Below, piece by piece: positions 19,885 through 27,913 of a DNA stretch of 64,000 bases; the stretch's first letter is position 1; each line of letters begins with the position of its first letter. This DNA is from Melaminivora sp034675505 (GTDB lineage: Bacteria; Pseudomonadota; Gammaproteobacteria; Burkholderiales; Burkholderiaceae_C). Position numbers and translations under genes: made by a program. The stretch covers positions 248,001 to 312,000 of the forward strand of contig JAUCDD010000025.1 in the NCBI GenBank assembly GCA_034675505.1, given 5' to 3'. Below the pieces are notes generated by a model. It saw nothing but the letters and a program-made list of their open reading frames with translations, did no database searches and had not been told where the DNA came from.

Positions 19885-20555
19885 TGGACGCCCCGCACCA
19901 CGCCGCTGCCCCGGCTGACGCCGCGCCGCAGGCGCTGCTGGCGGCGCTGCTGCAGGCGCGCCGCACCGTGTTGCCGCGGCGGCTGGGCGCGCCCGGCCCC
20001 TCGGAGCAGGAGCTGCAGGCCATCCTGGCGGCGGCCGGCCACGCGCCCGACCATGGGCAGCTGCTGCCCTGGCGCTTCATCCTGGTGCCGCAGGCGGCGC
20101 GCGCGGCCCTGGGCGAGGCCTTTGTCCAGGCGCTGCTGCAGCGCGACCCGCTGGCCGGCAGCCAGGAACAGGCCCGCGCCCGCGAAAAGTCCGCCCGCGC
20201 GCCGGTGCTTTTGCTGCTGGTGGTCGATGAGCGCAGCGGCGACGCTGCCATCCCCCCCGCCGAGCGCGTGCTGTCGGCCGGCTGCGCGGTGCAAAACCTG
20301 CTGCTCATGGCCACGGCGCTGGGCTATGGCTCGGCGCTGACCAGCGGGCAGGCCCTGGCCGCGCCGGTGCTGCGCACCTTGTTCGCGCTGCAGGCGCAGG
20401 AGCGCGCGCTGTGCTTTGCCAGCATCGGCACCGTCCTGGCGCGCAGGGACGGGCGCGAGCGCCCCGGCCCGGCCCGCTACGTCAGCGTGCTGGCCCCCGG
20501 CCGGCAACCGCAGCCCCTGGAAGCCTTCACAGACTGCTCTACGATCGCCCCATGA
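19881..20555 (+). CDS. Nitroreductase family protein (YdjA-like)
   Basis: Predicted FMN-dependent NAD(P)H oxidoreductase, 224 residues. The fold signature starts with LLQARRTVLPRRLGAPGP, where RR(T/S) is the usual FMN phosphate contact, followed by AAGHAPDHGQLLPWRFILV, AGCAVQNLLLMATALGYGSALTSG and the C-terminal GTV block. The short PWRF-type YdjA subfamily is the best fit. Two start codons overlap (19881 or 19884); the first forms ATGA with the carbonic anhydrase stop. Its own stop overlaps the following gene by ATGA. Substrate unknown; nitro or quinone compounds are typical of the family. Confidence 0.85.
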   Translation: MMDAPHHAAAPADAAPQALLAALLQARRTVLPRRLGAPGPSEQELQAILAAAGHAPDHGQLLPWRFILVPQAARAALGEAFVQALLQRDPLAGSQEQARAREKSARAPVLLLLVVDERSGDAAIPPAERVLSAGCAVQNLLLMATALGYGSALTSGQALAAPVLRTLFALQAQERALCFASIGTVLARRDGRERPGPARYVSVLAPGRQPQPLEAFTDCSTIAP

Positions 20556-20977
20556 CCCAAGAGATCCAACACTTCAACGACCTGCTGCGCGCCGCGCACG
20601 CCCAACCGGAGCGCCAGCGCCTGCTGCTGGTGTTCGCCAACTCCGAGCTGCCCGAGGGCGCGTCGGCCGCCCAGCGCGAGGCCTTCGCCCGGGGCGAGGG
20701 CGGCGCCCTGGCGCCGCTGATGTGCGTGGACAAGCTGCCCGAGGAGATCGAGTCCTTCGACGCGCTGGTGCGCGAGGCGCGCGACTACGCCCTGCCGGGG
20801 CCGCAGTGGCAGGTGATCTTCGTGGCCGCGCTGATGGGCACGCCCGAGCGCGAGCCCGGCGACGCCGAGACCGACCGCGCCCTGGGCCGCATGGTCGAGT
20901 CCATCAAGGGCGGCACCATAGACGGCCTGCTGCCCTTCGACCGCCAGGGCCAGGTGGTGCAGCTGGGCCGCGCATGA
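20552..20977 (+). CDS. Conserved hypothetical protein, coupled to nitroreductase and hemerythrin genes
   Basis: Soluble acidic protein of 141 residues (MTQEIQHFNDLLRAAHAQPE...), with no signal peptide, membrane helix or cofactor motif. It starts with ATGA overlap on the nitroreductase gene and ends with ATGA overlap on the hemerythrin gene, so it is almost surely made with both. From memory, databases carry similar comamonad proteins under a ribonucleotide-reductase-alpha label; nothing in this sequence (no radical-site cysteines, far too short) supports that function. It has one cysteine, in LMCVDKLPEEIESFDALV. Function unknown. Confidence 0.8.
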   Translation: MTQEIQHFNDLLRAAHAQPERQRLLLVFANSELPEGASAAQREAFARGEGGALAPLMCVDKLPEEIESFDALVREARDYALPGPQWQVIFVAALMGTPEREPGDAETDRALGRMVESIKGGTIDGLLPFDRQGQVVQLGRA

Positions 20978-21525
20978 GCGCCAGCCGCGTCTCGCTGCCG
21001 GGCGTGCGCAGCCCCGGCGCGGGCTTTGACGAGCCCTTTGCCATGCTGGACGCCTGCCACGAGCGCGTGCACCGCACGCTGGACCTGCTGGAGCGCCTGC
21101 GCGCCTACCTGCACGGCAGCGGCTGCGACGACTCGGCCCGGCAGGCGGCGCGCGACGTGCTGCGCTACTTCGACCTTGCCGCGCCGCTGCACCACGAGGA
21201 CGAGGAGCGGCACGTCTTCCCGCCGCTGCTGGCGGCCACGGGCGACGCGGCCCTGGTGGCGCTGGTGCGCCAGCTGCAGCGCGACCACGTGCTGATGGCC
21301 GCGCGCTGGGCCGCTGCGCGCGGCGCGCTGCAGGCCCTGGCCGAGGGCAGCAGCGCGGCCTTCACGCCCGAGCAGGACGCCGCCCTCGACCTGTTCGCGC
21401 AAGGCTACGCCGAGCACATGCGCCACGAGGACCAGGCCATCTACCCGGCCGCCCAGGCGCTGCTGGACGCCCCCGCCGTGCAGGCCATGGGCCGCGACAT
21501 GGCGGCGCGGCGCGGCGCCCGCTGA
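20974..21525 (+). CDS. Hemerythrin HHE-domain protein
   Basis: Cytoplasmic protein of 183 residues with a four-helix hemerythrin-like domain and a probable di-iron site. Likely ligands fall in DACHERVHRTL (helix 1), LHHEDEERHVFP (HxxxE, helix 2), LQRDHVLM (helix 3) and HMRHEDQAIYP (HxxxE, helix 4). Such proteins bind O2 or NO or help repair iron-sulphur clusters. As the last gene after narGHJI, a role in handling nitric oxide or oxygen near nitrate reductase is plausible but inferred. ATG 20974 overlaps the preceding stop by ATGA. Confidence 0.88.
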   Translation: MSASRVSLPGVRSPGAGFDEPFAMLDACHERVHRTLDLLERLRAYLHGSGCDDSARQAARDVLRYFDLAAPLHHEDEERHVFPPLLAATGDAALVALVRQLQRDHVLMAARWAAARGALQALAEGSSAAFTPEQDAALDLFAQGYAEHMRHEDQAIYPAAQALLDAPAVQAMGRDMAARRGAR

Positions 21526-21538
21526 GGCGCGCCCCACG

Positions 21539-21576
21539 AAAAAACCCCGGCGCTGCCACGAGGGCAGGCGCCGGGG
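21539..21576 (-). terminator. Rho-independent terminator of the DUF3567 gene
   Basis: A GC-rich inverted repeat CCCCGGCG(C)TGCC / GGCAGGCGCCGGGG at 21545-21576 lies 24 bp past the DUF3567 stop. In the minus direction it is followed by six T residues (AAAAAA at 21539-21544 on the + strand). It lacks a T run in the + direction, so it would stop only the minus-strand transcript efficiently. Confidence 0.8.
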
Positions 21577-21600
21577 CGTTGCACTGCGGGGCTGTGGCCG

Positions 21601-21897
21601 TCAGTGCATCACGACCGGGTTCTGCGCCAGGCCGGCGTAGCCGTCCAGCGTGTCCTCGACCTCCTGCTGGGTCGGTGCCTGGCGCTGCCAGGCCAGGATC
21701 TGCTGCTGGAACATCTCGGCCCAGGAGCCGTCCAGGTAGACCTCCTTGCCCGAGCGCTTGTCCACGATCTCGAAGCCATGGCGCACCAGCTGCACCGGCA
21801 GCGGCAAGCCGTCCGCGCCGGTAGCGGCGGGCTGCAGGCTGGCGTCAGGCTGCATGTGGACCACGACGAAGGAGTCGGAGTCATAGAGCATGTTCAT
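21601..21897 (-). CDS. DUF3567 family protein
   Basis: Small Burkholderiales-specific protein of 98 residues and unknown function. MNMLYDSDSFVVVHM at the N terminus, HGFEIVDKRSGKEVYLDGSWAE in the middle and a C-terminal LAQNPVVMH match the DUF3567 pattern I know from this order. Start 21897 is chosen over a longer one at 21933 because the family begins at this MNMLYDS and an AAAGGGGG ribosome site precedes it. Soluble, no signal peptide. Transcribed alone and ended by a strong terminator. Confidence 0.85.
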   Translation of the reverse strand: MNMLYDSDSFVVVHMQPDASLQPAATGADGLPLPVQLVRHGFEIVDKRSGKEVYLDGSWAEMFQQQILAWQRQAPTQQEVEDTLDGYAGLAQNPVVMH

Positions 21898-21986
21898 GGC
21901 GTGGGCCCCCTTTGGTGTGACGCTGCTGTCCATGCCGGGCAGATGGCTGCCGCAGCGGCGAATTCAAGGTGTGCGGCGCCGGCGGC

Positions 21987-23217
21987 CTACAGCGGCGCAT
22001 GGCTTTGCAGCTGCAGGTCCACCCAGTCGCCGTTGGCCTGGGTGATGCGGATGCGCACCGGGAAGGTAGCCCAATTCGCTGCCCAGCCACAGCTCGGCCT
22101 TCTGGTCATAGGGTTTGTCCTGGGGCGGCACGCGCTGCAGCTTCAGCGCCGCAGTCTCGCCAGCCGGCAGCTGCAGCAGCTCGGGGCCCTGGACGGTGAA
22201 GCTCCAGGGCGCGCTGCTGGTGGCGCTCACCGTGGGCAGGGTGATCAGCGTGCCCGGGGGGTAGCTTTGCGGTGCGGCCGCCAGCAGCGCGCCCAGCTGG
22301 ATGAACACGCTCAGGCGGTCCTGCGCGCCCGGCTCCAGCGGCGCGGCGGGGGTGTTGGCGCTGAAGGTGACCTGGCGCGCGGCGTAGTCGAAATGCGCTG
22401 CGCGCTCGCTGCGCACCTTGTCGCCGAAGCGCTCGGGCTGCAGGCCCTGGGCGGTGATGCGGCCCCGGCTGCTTTGCGAGCGCGCCCCGATCAGGAAGGC
22501 CTTGACCTGCTGCTCGGCCTCGTAGCGCGCGCCATCGTGGCGCCAGCTCAGCTCGGCGCTGGCGCGGTACTGGAACCCCTTGGCCTGGCCGCTGACTTCG
22601 AAGGCCAGCTGCGTCGCAGGCGGCAGGCGCACCGGCGGTGCGGGCGCGGCGGCGGGCGCGTGCGGGGCGCCAGCCGGGCCGGCGGCGCTGGCCGTGCCGG
22701 CAGGCGCGGCGGCGCCCTCGGCCGCCGTGCTGGCCGCTGCCTGGGCCGGTGCCTGGGCCGGTGCCTGGGCCGGTGCCGGGGCCGGTGCCGGGGCGTCAGG
22801 CCCGGGTGCCAGGGCGGCTGGCAGGGCCTGCGGCTGCGCGGACGCCAGCTGTTCGCCGTCGGCAGCGGTGTCGGGGGCGGCCTGTGCGGCGGCGGGCAGC
22901 TCGGGCTGCGGCGTGGGAGCAGGGCCGGCGGCTGGAGCGGAGGCGGGGGCGGGGGCGGGGGCGGTTGGCGCAGCGGCCGGGGCCGGGCGCGGCGGGCGCT
23001 GCCGCCGTGCGGCGGGCGGCGGCGCTGCCGGCGCCGCAGCCGCGGGGCCGGGGGGAGGGGCAGGCGGGGCAGGCGGGGCCAGCAGCCGCGTCTGGAACAC
23101 CGCGGCAGGCGCAGGCGTGTGCGCGGCCGCGTCGCTGCCCGTGGGCAGCGACGCCAGGGCCAGCCAGTGCAGCAGCAGCACGGCGGCCGTCAGCAACAGC
23201 AGGAAACGGCGGGGCAT
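21987..23217 (-). CDS. DUF3108 domain protein with long Pro/Ala-rich linker (one frameshift)
   Basis: Predicted inner-membrane-anchored periplasmic protein: a basic N terminus MPRRF, one hydrophobic helix to about residue 25, then roughly 170 residues almost wholly of alanine and proline, then a C-terminal domain beginning near LAFEVSGQAKGFQYRASAEL. That domain follows the DUF3108 pattern (WRHDGARYEAEQQVKAFLIG, GRITAQGLQPERFGDKVR, FIQLGALLA). A one-base insertion near 22066 breaks the last 25 residues; the correct frame reads VRIRITQANGDWVDLQLQSH and stops at 21987. A 12-bp tandem repeat lies in the linker. Function unknown; a TonB-like reach across the periplasm is one reading of the linker. 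Confidence 0.78.
22739..22794. repeat. 12-bp tandem repeat (GCCTGGGCCGGT) in DUF3108 protein linker
   Basis: Three exact copies of GCCTGGGCCGGT (22739-22774) followed by about 1.7 copies of the variant GCCGGGGCCGGT. On the coding minus strand it encodes PAQA-type repeats. A multiple of three, so copy number can change without breaking the frame. Confidence 0.85.
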
Positions 23218-23323
23218 GGCGCCAGTGTGCCTGCAGGCGCGCCGCGGGGGTGTGCGCCGCCGCACACCGCGCCTGTCAGCCAATGCGCCCGCAGCCGCAG
23301 GCGCTGCGTATCATCGCCCCCGC

Positions 23324-24274
23324 ATGAAACTCGCCACCTACCAAGACGGTTCGCGCGACGGCCAGCTGGTCGTGGTCTCGCGCGACCTGGCCCAGGCGCA
23401 CTACGCCAGCGGCATCGCCAACCGGCTGCAGCAGGTGCTGGACGACTGGAACTTCCTGGCGCCGCAGCTGGCCGACCTGTCGGCCGGGCTCAACGCCGGC
23501 CGCGCGCCACACGCCTTCGCCTTCGAGCCGGCGCGCTGCATGGCGCCGCTGCCGCGCGCCTTCCAGCGCGTGGATGCGCTGGCCTACCCGGCCCATGGCG
23601 AGCGCCTGCACGGCCCGCAGGCGCCGGCGGCGCGCACCACGCCGGCCCTGCTGCAGGCGGGCAGCGACGGGCTGCTGGGCCCCTGCGATGCCGTGGCCGT
23701 GCCCGCCGAGGACATGGGCATCGACTTCGCCGGCGAGCTGGCAGCGATCACCGGCGACGTGCGCCTGGGCGCCGCGCCCGAGCAGGCGCTGGCGGGCGTG
23801 CGCCTGCTGATGCTGGGCAACGCCGTGGCGCTGCGTGCGCTGGCCGGCGCCGGCCCGGCGGCGCGCCCGGCCACGGCCTTCAGCCCGGTGGCGGTGACGC
23901 CCGACGAGCTGGGCGACGCCTGGCGCGGCGGGCGCGTGCACCTGACGCTGCAGTGCAGCTGGAATGGCCGGCGCGTGGGCCTGTGCGAGGCCGGCCCGGA
24001 GATGGCCTGGCACTTCGGCGAGCTGATCGCCCAGCTGGCGCGCACACGCGCGGTGCGCGCCGGCTCCATCGTCGGCAGCGGGCCGGTGGCCAACCGCGAT
24101 GCCGCGCGCGGCTACTCGTGCATCGCCGACCGGCGCAGCGACGAGATCGCCGCCACCGGGCAGGCCGCCACCGCCTACCTGCGCTGGGGCGACAGCGTGC
24201 GCATCGAGATGAAGAACCGCGCCGGGCAGAGCTTGTTCGGCGCCATCGACCAGGAAATCGCCCCGCCAGGCTGA
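23324..24274 (+). CDS. Fumarylacetoacetate hydrolase family protein
   Basis: Protein of 316 residues of the FAH family, which cleave or hydrate 2-keto-acid or fumarylacetoacetate-like compounds using a divalent metal. The N-terminal domain begins MKLATYQDGSRDGQLVVVSRD, typical of the FAH branch with its own small N-terminal domain. The catalytic part has VAVPAEDMGIDFAGELAAITGDV with metal-binding acidic residues, and later LCEAGPEMAWHFGELIAQLARTR and GSGPVANRD. Start 23324 is a well-placed ATG. No tyrosine-degradation genes are adjacent, so the substrate is not fixed by context. Confidence 0.85.
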   Translation: MKLATYQDGSRDGQLVVVSRDLAQAHYASGIANRLQQVLDDWNFLAPQLADLSAGLNAGRAPHAFAFEPARCMAPLPRAFQRVDALAYPAHGERLHGPQAPAARTTPALLQAGSDGLLGPCDAVAVPAEDMGIDFAGELAAITGDVRLGAAPEQALAGVRLLMLGNAVALRALAGAGPAARPATAFSPVAVTPDELGDAWRGGRVHLTLQCSWNGRRVGLCEAGPEMAWHFGELIAQLARTRAVRAGSIVGSGPVANRDAARGYSCIADRRSDEIAATGQAATAYLRWGDSVRIEMKNRAGQSLFGAIDQEIAPPG

Positions 24275-24345
24275 TTTTGGGTCAAATCGGGCGCTTGCCG
24301 GCGTCCAGGGCCGGCACTTAGCTCACTATTTCATAGCGATTGAGC
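24273..24345 (+). repeat. Dispersed ~60-bp element, copy A
   Basis: Reads ATTTTGGGTCAAATCGG, then GCTTGCCGGCGTCCAG, then a divergent right end CTTAGCTCACTATTTCATAGC. It starts at the last base of the FAH-family gene and extends into the 3' end of the convergent molybdoenzyme gene, supplying that gene's final codons and stop (TGA at 24331-24333 on the minus strand). Confidence 0.75.
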
Positions 24346-26430
24346 CGGGCTCGCGATGCGCTCCACCTGCACCAGGCAGTCGTAGAACGTGGGCCCCGCG
24401 CCCAGGTCGGTGAGCGCCTGGCTGGTCAGCTCGTTCACGTTGGTGCCGTTCACGCCCAGCTTGCGCCACCAGATGCCCAGACCGTTGACCACGCCGGGGC
24501 GCGCGCGCTCGCCCACCTGGGCGTGGCATTCGTGGCTGCCGCGGCCGTTGAAGACGCGCACCAGGTCGCCGCTGGCGATGCCGCGCGGCGCGGCGTCCTG
24601 CGGGTGCAGCTCCAGCAGCGGCCGGCCCTCGATGTCGCGCAGGCTCTTCAGGTTGACGAAGGTGGAGTTCAGGAAGTTGCGCGCCGGCGGCGAGATCATG
24701 GCCAGCGGGTAGAGCCGGGAGCTGCCCGGCGCCTCGTGGTTGGGCAGGTACTGCGGCAGCGGGTCGTGGCCCTGGGCGGCCAGGCGTTCGCTCCAGAACT
24801 CGCAGCGGCCGGACGGCGTGGGAAAGCCGCCTTGGGCGAACGGCGCCTCGGGCAGCGCCAGCGCGGCAAAGCCGTGCTCGGCCAGCCGGTCAAAGTCCAC
24901 CGCCTCGCCGTAGGCCTGGCGGCACAGCTGCTCGTCGCTGTCGGCAAAGCAGGGCTCGGCAAAGCCCATGCGCGCGGCCAGGTCGCGAAAAATCTGCGCG
25001 TTGCTGCGCGCCTGGCCCTGGGGCGCAACGGCCGGGCGGTTCAGCAGCACGTCGGTGTGGCCATAGGCCAGGTGCACGTCCCAGTGCTCCAGCTGCGTGG
25101 TGGCGGGCAGTATCCAGTCGGCCCAGTCGGCGGTGTCGGTCTGGAAGTGCTCCAGCACCACGGTGAACAGGTCCTCGCGCGCGAAGCCCTGCACCACGCG
25201 CGCCGAGTCGGGCGCCACCGCCACCGGGTTGCTGTTGTAGACCACCAGCGCCTCGATCTGCGGGCCGAACTGCGGCGACGCCGGGCGCAGCAGGTCGTCG
25301 CCTAGGGTCACCATGTTGATGGTGCGCGGGCTGCGCCCGGCCAGCAGCTCGGGGCGCTGCAGCTGCGCGTGCTGCACCGGAAAGTGCCCCGAGCTGGACA
25401 GCAGCAGCCCGCCGGCGCGCTCGCGCCAGGCGCCGGTGAGCGCCGGCAGGCAGGCGATGGCGCGCACCGCGTTGGCGCCGCCATGCGCGCGCTGCATGCC
25501 GTAGTTCAGCCGGATGGCGGCCGGGCGCGTGCACCCGTAGTCGCGCGCCAGGCGGCGGATCTGCTCGGCCGGCACGCCGCACACGGCGGCGGCGCGCTCG
25601 GGCGGCCAGTCGAGGGCGCGCGCGCGCAGCTGCGGCCAGCCCAGGGTGTGGCGCTCCAGGTAGTCGTGGTCCAGCCAGTCGTGCGCGATCAGCTCGTGCA
25701 TCAGCGCAAGCGCCAGCGCCGCGTCGGTGCCGGGCAGCAGCTGGATGTGCTCGTGGCATTTTTCGGCCGTCTCGCTCCTGCGCGGGTCGATGCAGACCAG
25801 GCGCGCGCCATCGCGCTTGGCCTGCTGCGCCAGGCGCCAGAAGTGCAGGTTGCTGGCGATCGAGTTGCTGCCCCAGATCAGGATCAGCTTCGATTCGGCA
25901 AAGAACTCCACCCGCATGCCGACCTTGGCGCCCAGGGTGTGCACCAGCCCTTCGGCGCCGGCGGCCGCGCAGATGGTGCGCGCCAGGTGCGAGGCGCCCA
26001 GGCGGTGGAAGAAGCGCCGGTCCATGCTCTCGCCCTGCACCAGGCCCATGGTGCCGGCGTAGCTGTAGGGCACGATGGCCTGCGGGTCGCGCGCCGCGAT
26101 CGCGCCCAGGCGCGCGGCGATGTCGGCCAGCGCCTCGTCCCAGCTGGCGGGCGCGAACTGGCCGCTGCCCTTGGGGCCGATGCGCCTGAGTGGCGTGAGG
26201 ATGCGCTCGGGGTGGTGCGTGCGCTCGGCGTAGCGCGAGACCTTGGCGCACAGCACGCCGCCGGTGCTGGCGTGCGCCGGGTTGCCCTGCACGCGCACGG
26301 CGCGGCCGTCCTCGACGGTGGTCAGCAGGGCGCAGGTGTCGGGGCAGTCGTGCGGGCAGGCGCCGCGCACGGTGATGACGCGCTGGGGCGCGGGGGCTTC
26401 GGTGGCGGCAGGCAGGGCGGCGGCGGTCAT
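24331..26430 (-). CDS. Molybdopterin oxidoreductase with N-terminal 4Fe-4S cluster, substrate unknown
   Basis: Cytoplasmic 699-residue DMSO-reductase-superfamily enzyme binding bis-MGD. The 4Fe-4S ligands are at about residues 25-62 (CPHDCPDTC ... GVLCAKVSRY). The pterin domain has PYSYAGTMGLVQGESMDRR and IWGSNSIASNLHFWR. A candidate Mo-ligand cysteine lies in ARTICAAAGAEG near residue 160. The C-terminal domain binds the second pterin (ISPPARNFLNSTF, ELHPQDAAPRGI, VNGLGIWWRK). No twin-arginine signal and no electron-transfer or membrane subunit adjoins, so it is an orphan of the formate-dehydrogenase-like anaerobic dehydrogenase group. The last codons and stop come from a dispersed element. 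ATG 26430 faces the M20 gene across 162 bp. Confidence 0.88.
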   Translation of the reverse strand: MTAAALPAATEAPAPQRVITVRGACPHDCPDTCALLTTVEDGRAVRVQGNPAHASTGGVLCAKVSRYAERTHHPERILTPLRRIGPKGSGQFAPASWDEALADIAARLGAIAARDPQAIVPYSYAGTMGLVQGESMDRRFFHRLGASHLARTICAAAGAEGLVHTLGAKVGMRVEFFAESKLILIWGSNSIASNLHFWRLAQQAKRDGARLVCIDPRRSETAEKCHEHIQLLPGTDAALALALMHELIAHDWLDHDYLERHTLGWPQLRARALDWPPERAAAVCGVPAEQIRRLARDYGCTRPAAIRLNYGMQRAHGGANAVRAIACLPALTGAWRERAGGLLLSSSGHFPVQHAQLQRPELLAGRSPRTINMVTLGDDLLRPASPQFGPQIEALVVYNSNPVAVAPDSARVVQGFAREDLFTVVLEHFQTDTADWADWILPATTQLEHWDVHLAYGHTDVLLNRPAVAPQGQARSNAQIFRDLAARMGFAEPCFADSDEQLCRQAYGEAVDFDRLAEHGFAALALPEAPFAQGGFPTPSGRCEFWSERLAAQGHDPLPQYLPNHEAPGSSRLYPLAMISPPARNFLNSTFVNLKSLRDIEGRPLLELHPQDAAPRGIASGDLVRVFNGRGSHECHAQVGERARPGVVNGLGIWWRKLGVNGTNVNELTSQALTDLGAGPTFYDCLVQVERIASPAQSL

Positions 26431-26592
26431 GGTGCGGCGGGTGGGGCAGGCGCAGGCTTGCGCAGGAGCGGGATTTCAACACGAACGCTCCCGCTGCGCC
26501 GGCGCTGCGCGCGCCAAGCCTGCAGCGCATCCAGGGTCGGGCGGCCCCGGCTAGACTGGCCGGCTTACCAGCACGACAGGCAAGGCACCCCC

Positions 26593-27801
26593 ATGAAACT
26601 CATAGACTCCATCGCCACCCAGGCGGCGGCCATCGCCGCCGTGCGCCGCGACATCCACGCCCACCCCGAGCTGTGCTTCGAGGAGGTGCGCACCGCCGAC
26701 GTGATCGCGGCCCAGCTGACCGCCTGGGGCATCCCCATCCACCGGGGCCTGGGGCAAACCGGCGTGGTGGGCATCGTGCACGGGCGCGACGGCGGCAAGA
26801 GCGGCCGCGCCCTGGGCCTGCGCGCCGACATCGACGCCCTGCCCATGCAGGAGTTCAACACCTTCGAGCACGCCAGCCGCCACGCCGGCAAGATGCATGC
26901 CTGCGGCCACGACGGCCACGTGGCCATGCTGCTGGCGGCGGCGCAGCACTTCGCGCGCGCGGACAACCGCGACTTCGACGGCACGGTGTACCTGATCTTC
27001 CAGCCGGCCGAGGAGGGCGGCGGCGGCGCGCGCGAGATGATCCGGGACGGCCTGTTCGAGCGCTTTCCCATGCAGGCGGTGTTCGGCATGCACAACTGGC
27101 CGGGCATGGCGGCGGGCAGCTTCGCGGTCAGCGCCGGCCCGGTCATGGCGTCCTCCAACGAGTTCAAGATCACCATCCGCGGCAAGGGCGCGCACGGCGC
27201 CATGCCGCACCTCGGGGTAGATCCGGTGCCGGTGGCCTGCCAGATGGTGCAGGCCTTCCAGAACATCATCAGCCGCAACAAGAAGCCCGTGGACGCGGGC
27301 GTCCTCTCGGTGACCATGATCCACGCCGGCGAGGCCACCAACGTGGTGCCCGACTGGTGCGAGCTGCAAGGCACGGTGCGCACCTTCTCGGTGGAGGTGC
27401 TGGACCTGGTCGAGCGGCGCATGCGCCAGATCGCCGAGCACACCTGCGCGGCCTTCGAGGCCACCTGCGAGTTCGAGTTCGTGCGCAACTACCCGCCCAC
27501 GGTCAACTCCGCCGCCGAAGCGGAATTCGCCGCCCGCGTCATGGCCGGCATCGTCGGCCAGGACAACGTGCGCGCCCAGGAGCCGACCATGGGCGCGGAG
27601 GACTTCGCCTACATGCTGCAGGCCAAGCCGGGCGCCTACGTCTTCATCGGCAACGGCGAGGGCGACCACCGCGCCATCGGCCACGGCGGCGGCCCGTGCA
27701 CGCTGCACAACCCCAGCTACGACTTCAACGACGAGCTGATCCCGCTGGGCGGCACCTACTGGGTCGAGCTGGCGCGCCAGTGGCTGCAGGGCGCAGCTTG
27801 A
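26593..27801 (+). CDS. M20 family amidohydrolase (hippurate hydrolase-like)
   Basis: Metal-dependent carboxypeptidase/amidohydrolase of 402 residues that splits N-acyl amino acids. The M20D pattern is complete: RRDIHAHPELCFEE at about residue 20, GLRADIDALPM, MHACGHDGHVAMLL (metal-binding Cys-His), FQPAEEGGGGAREM (catalytic and metal Glu), the dimerisation domain starting near IRGKGAHGAMPH, and TMGAEDFAYML. Start 26593 matches usual HipO-type proteins. It stands alone between the molybdoenzyme promoter and the acyl-CoA-binding protein gene. Confidence 0.92.
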   Translation: MKLIDSIATQAAAIAAVRRDIHAHPELCFEEVRTADVIAAQLTAWGIPIHRGLGQTGVVGIVHGRDGGKSGRALGLRADIDALPMQEFNTFEHASRHAGKMHACGHDGHVAMLLAAAQHFARADNRDFDGTVYLIFQPAEEGGGGAREMIRDGLFERFPMQAVFGMHNWPGMAAGSFAVSAGPVMASSNEFKITIRGKGAHGAMPHLGVDPVPVACQMVQAFQNIISRNKKPVDAGVLSVTMIHAGEATNVVPDWCELQGTVRTFSVEVLDLVERRMRQIAEHTCAAFEATCEFEFVRNYPPTVNSAAEAEFAARVMAGIVGQDNVRAQEPTMGAEDFAYMLQAKPGAYVFIGNGEGDHRAIGHGGGPCTLHNPSYDFNDELIPLGGTYWVELARQWLQGAA

Positions 27802-27844
27802 GCGCTTCGCGCGCTGCGCCCGGGCTCGGCGTGCATGAAAAAAG

Positions 27845-27871
27845 CACGATCGTTCGTGTTTTGGCTACACT
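27845..27871 (+). promoter_or_regulatory. Putative TetR-type operator and -10 element before acyl-CoA-binding protein gene
   Basis: The inverted repeat CACGA-TCGT-TCGTG (27845-27858) sits directly upstream of a -10-like TACACT (27866-27871), 42 bp before the ACBP start. The palindrome would overlap the -35 position, as expected for a repressor site. Such ACGAnCGT cores are common for TetR-family regulators of fatty acid metabolism; the assignment is inference. Confidence 0.45.
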
Positions 27872-27913
27872 GGCCGGTTCCCATCCACCCCTTGCACCCA
27901 GGAGCTCTGCGAC

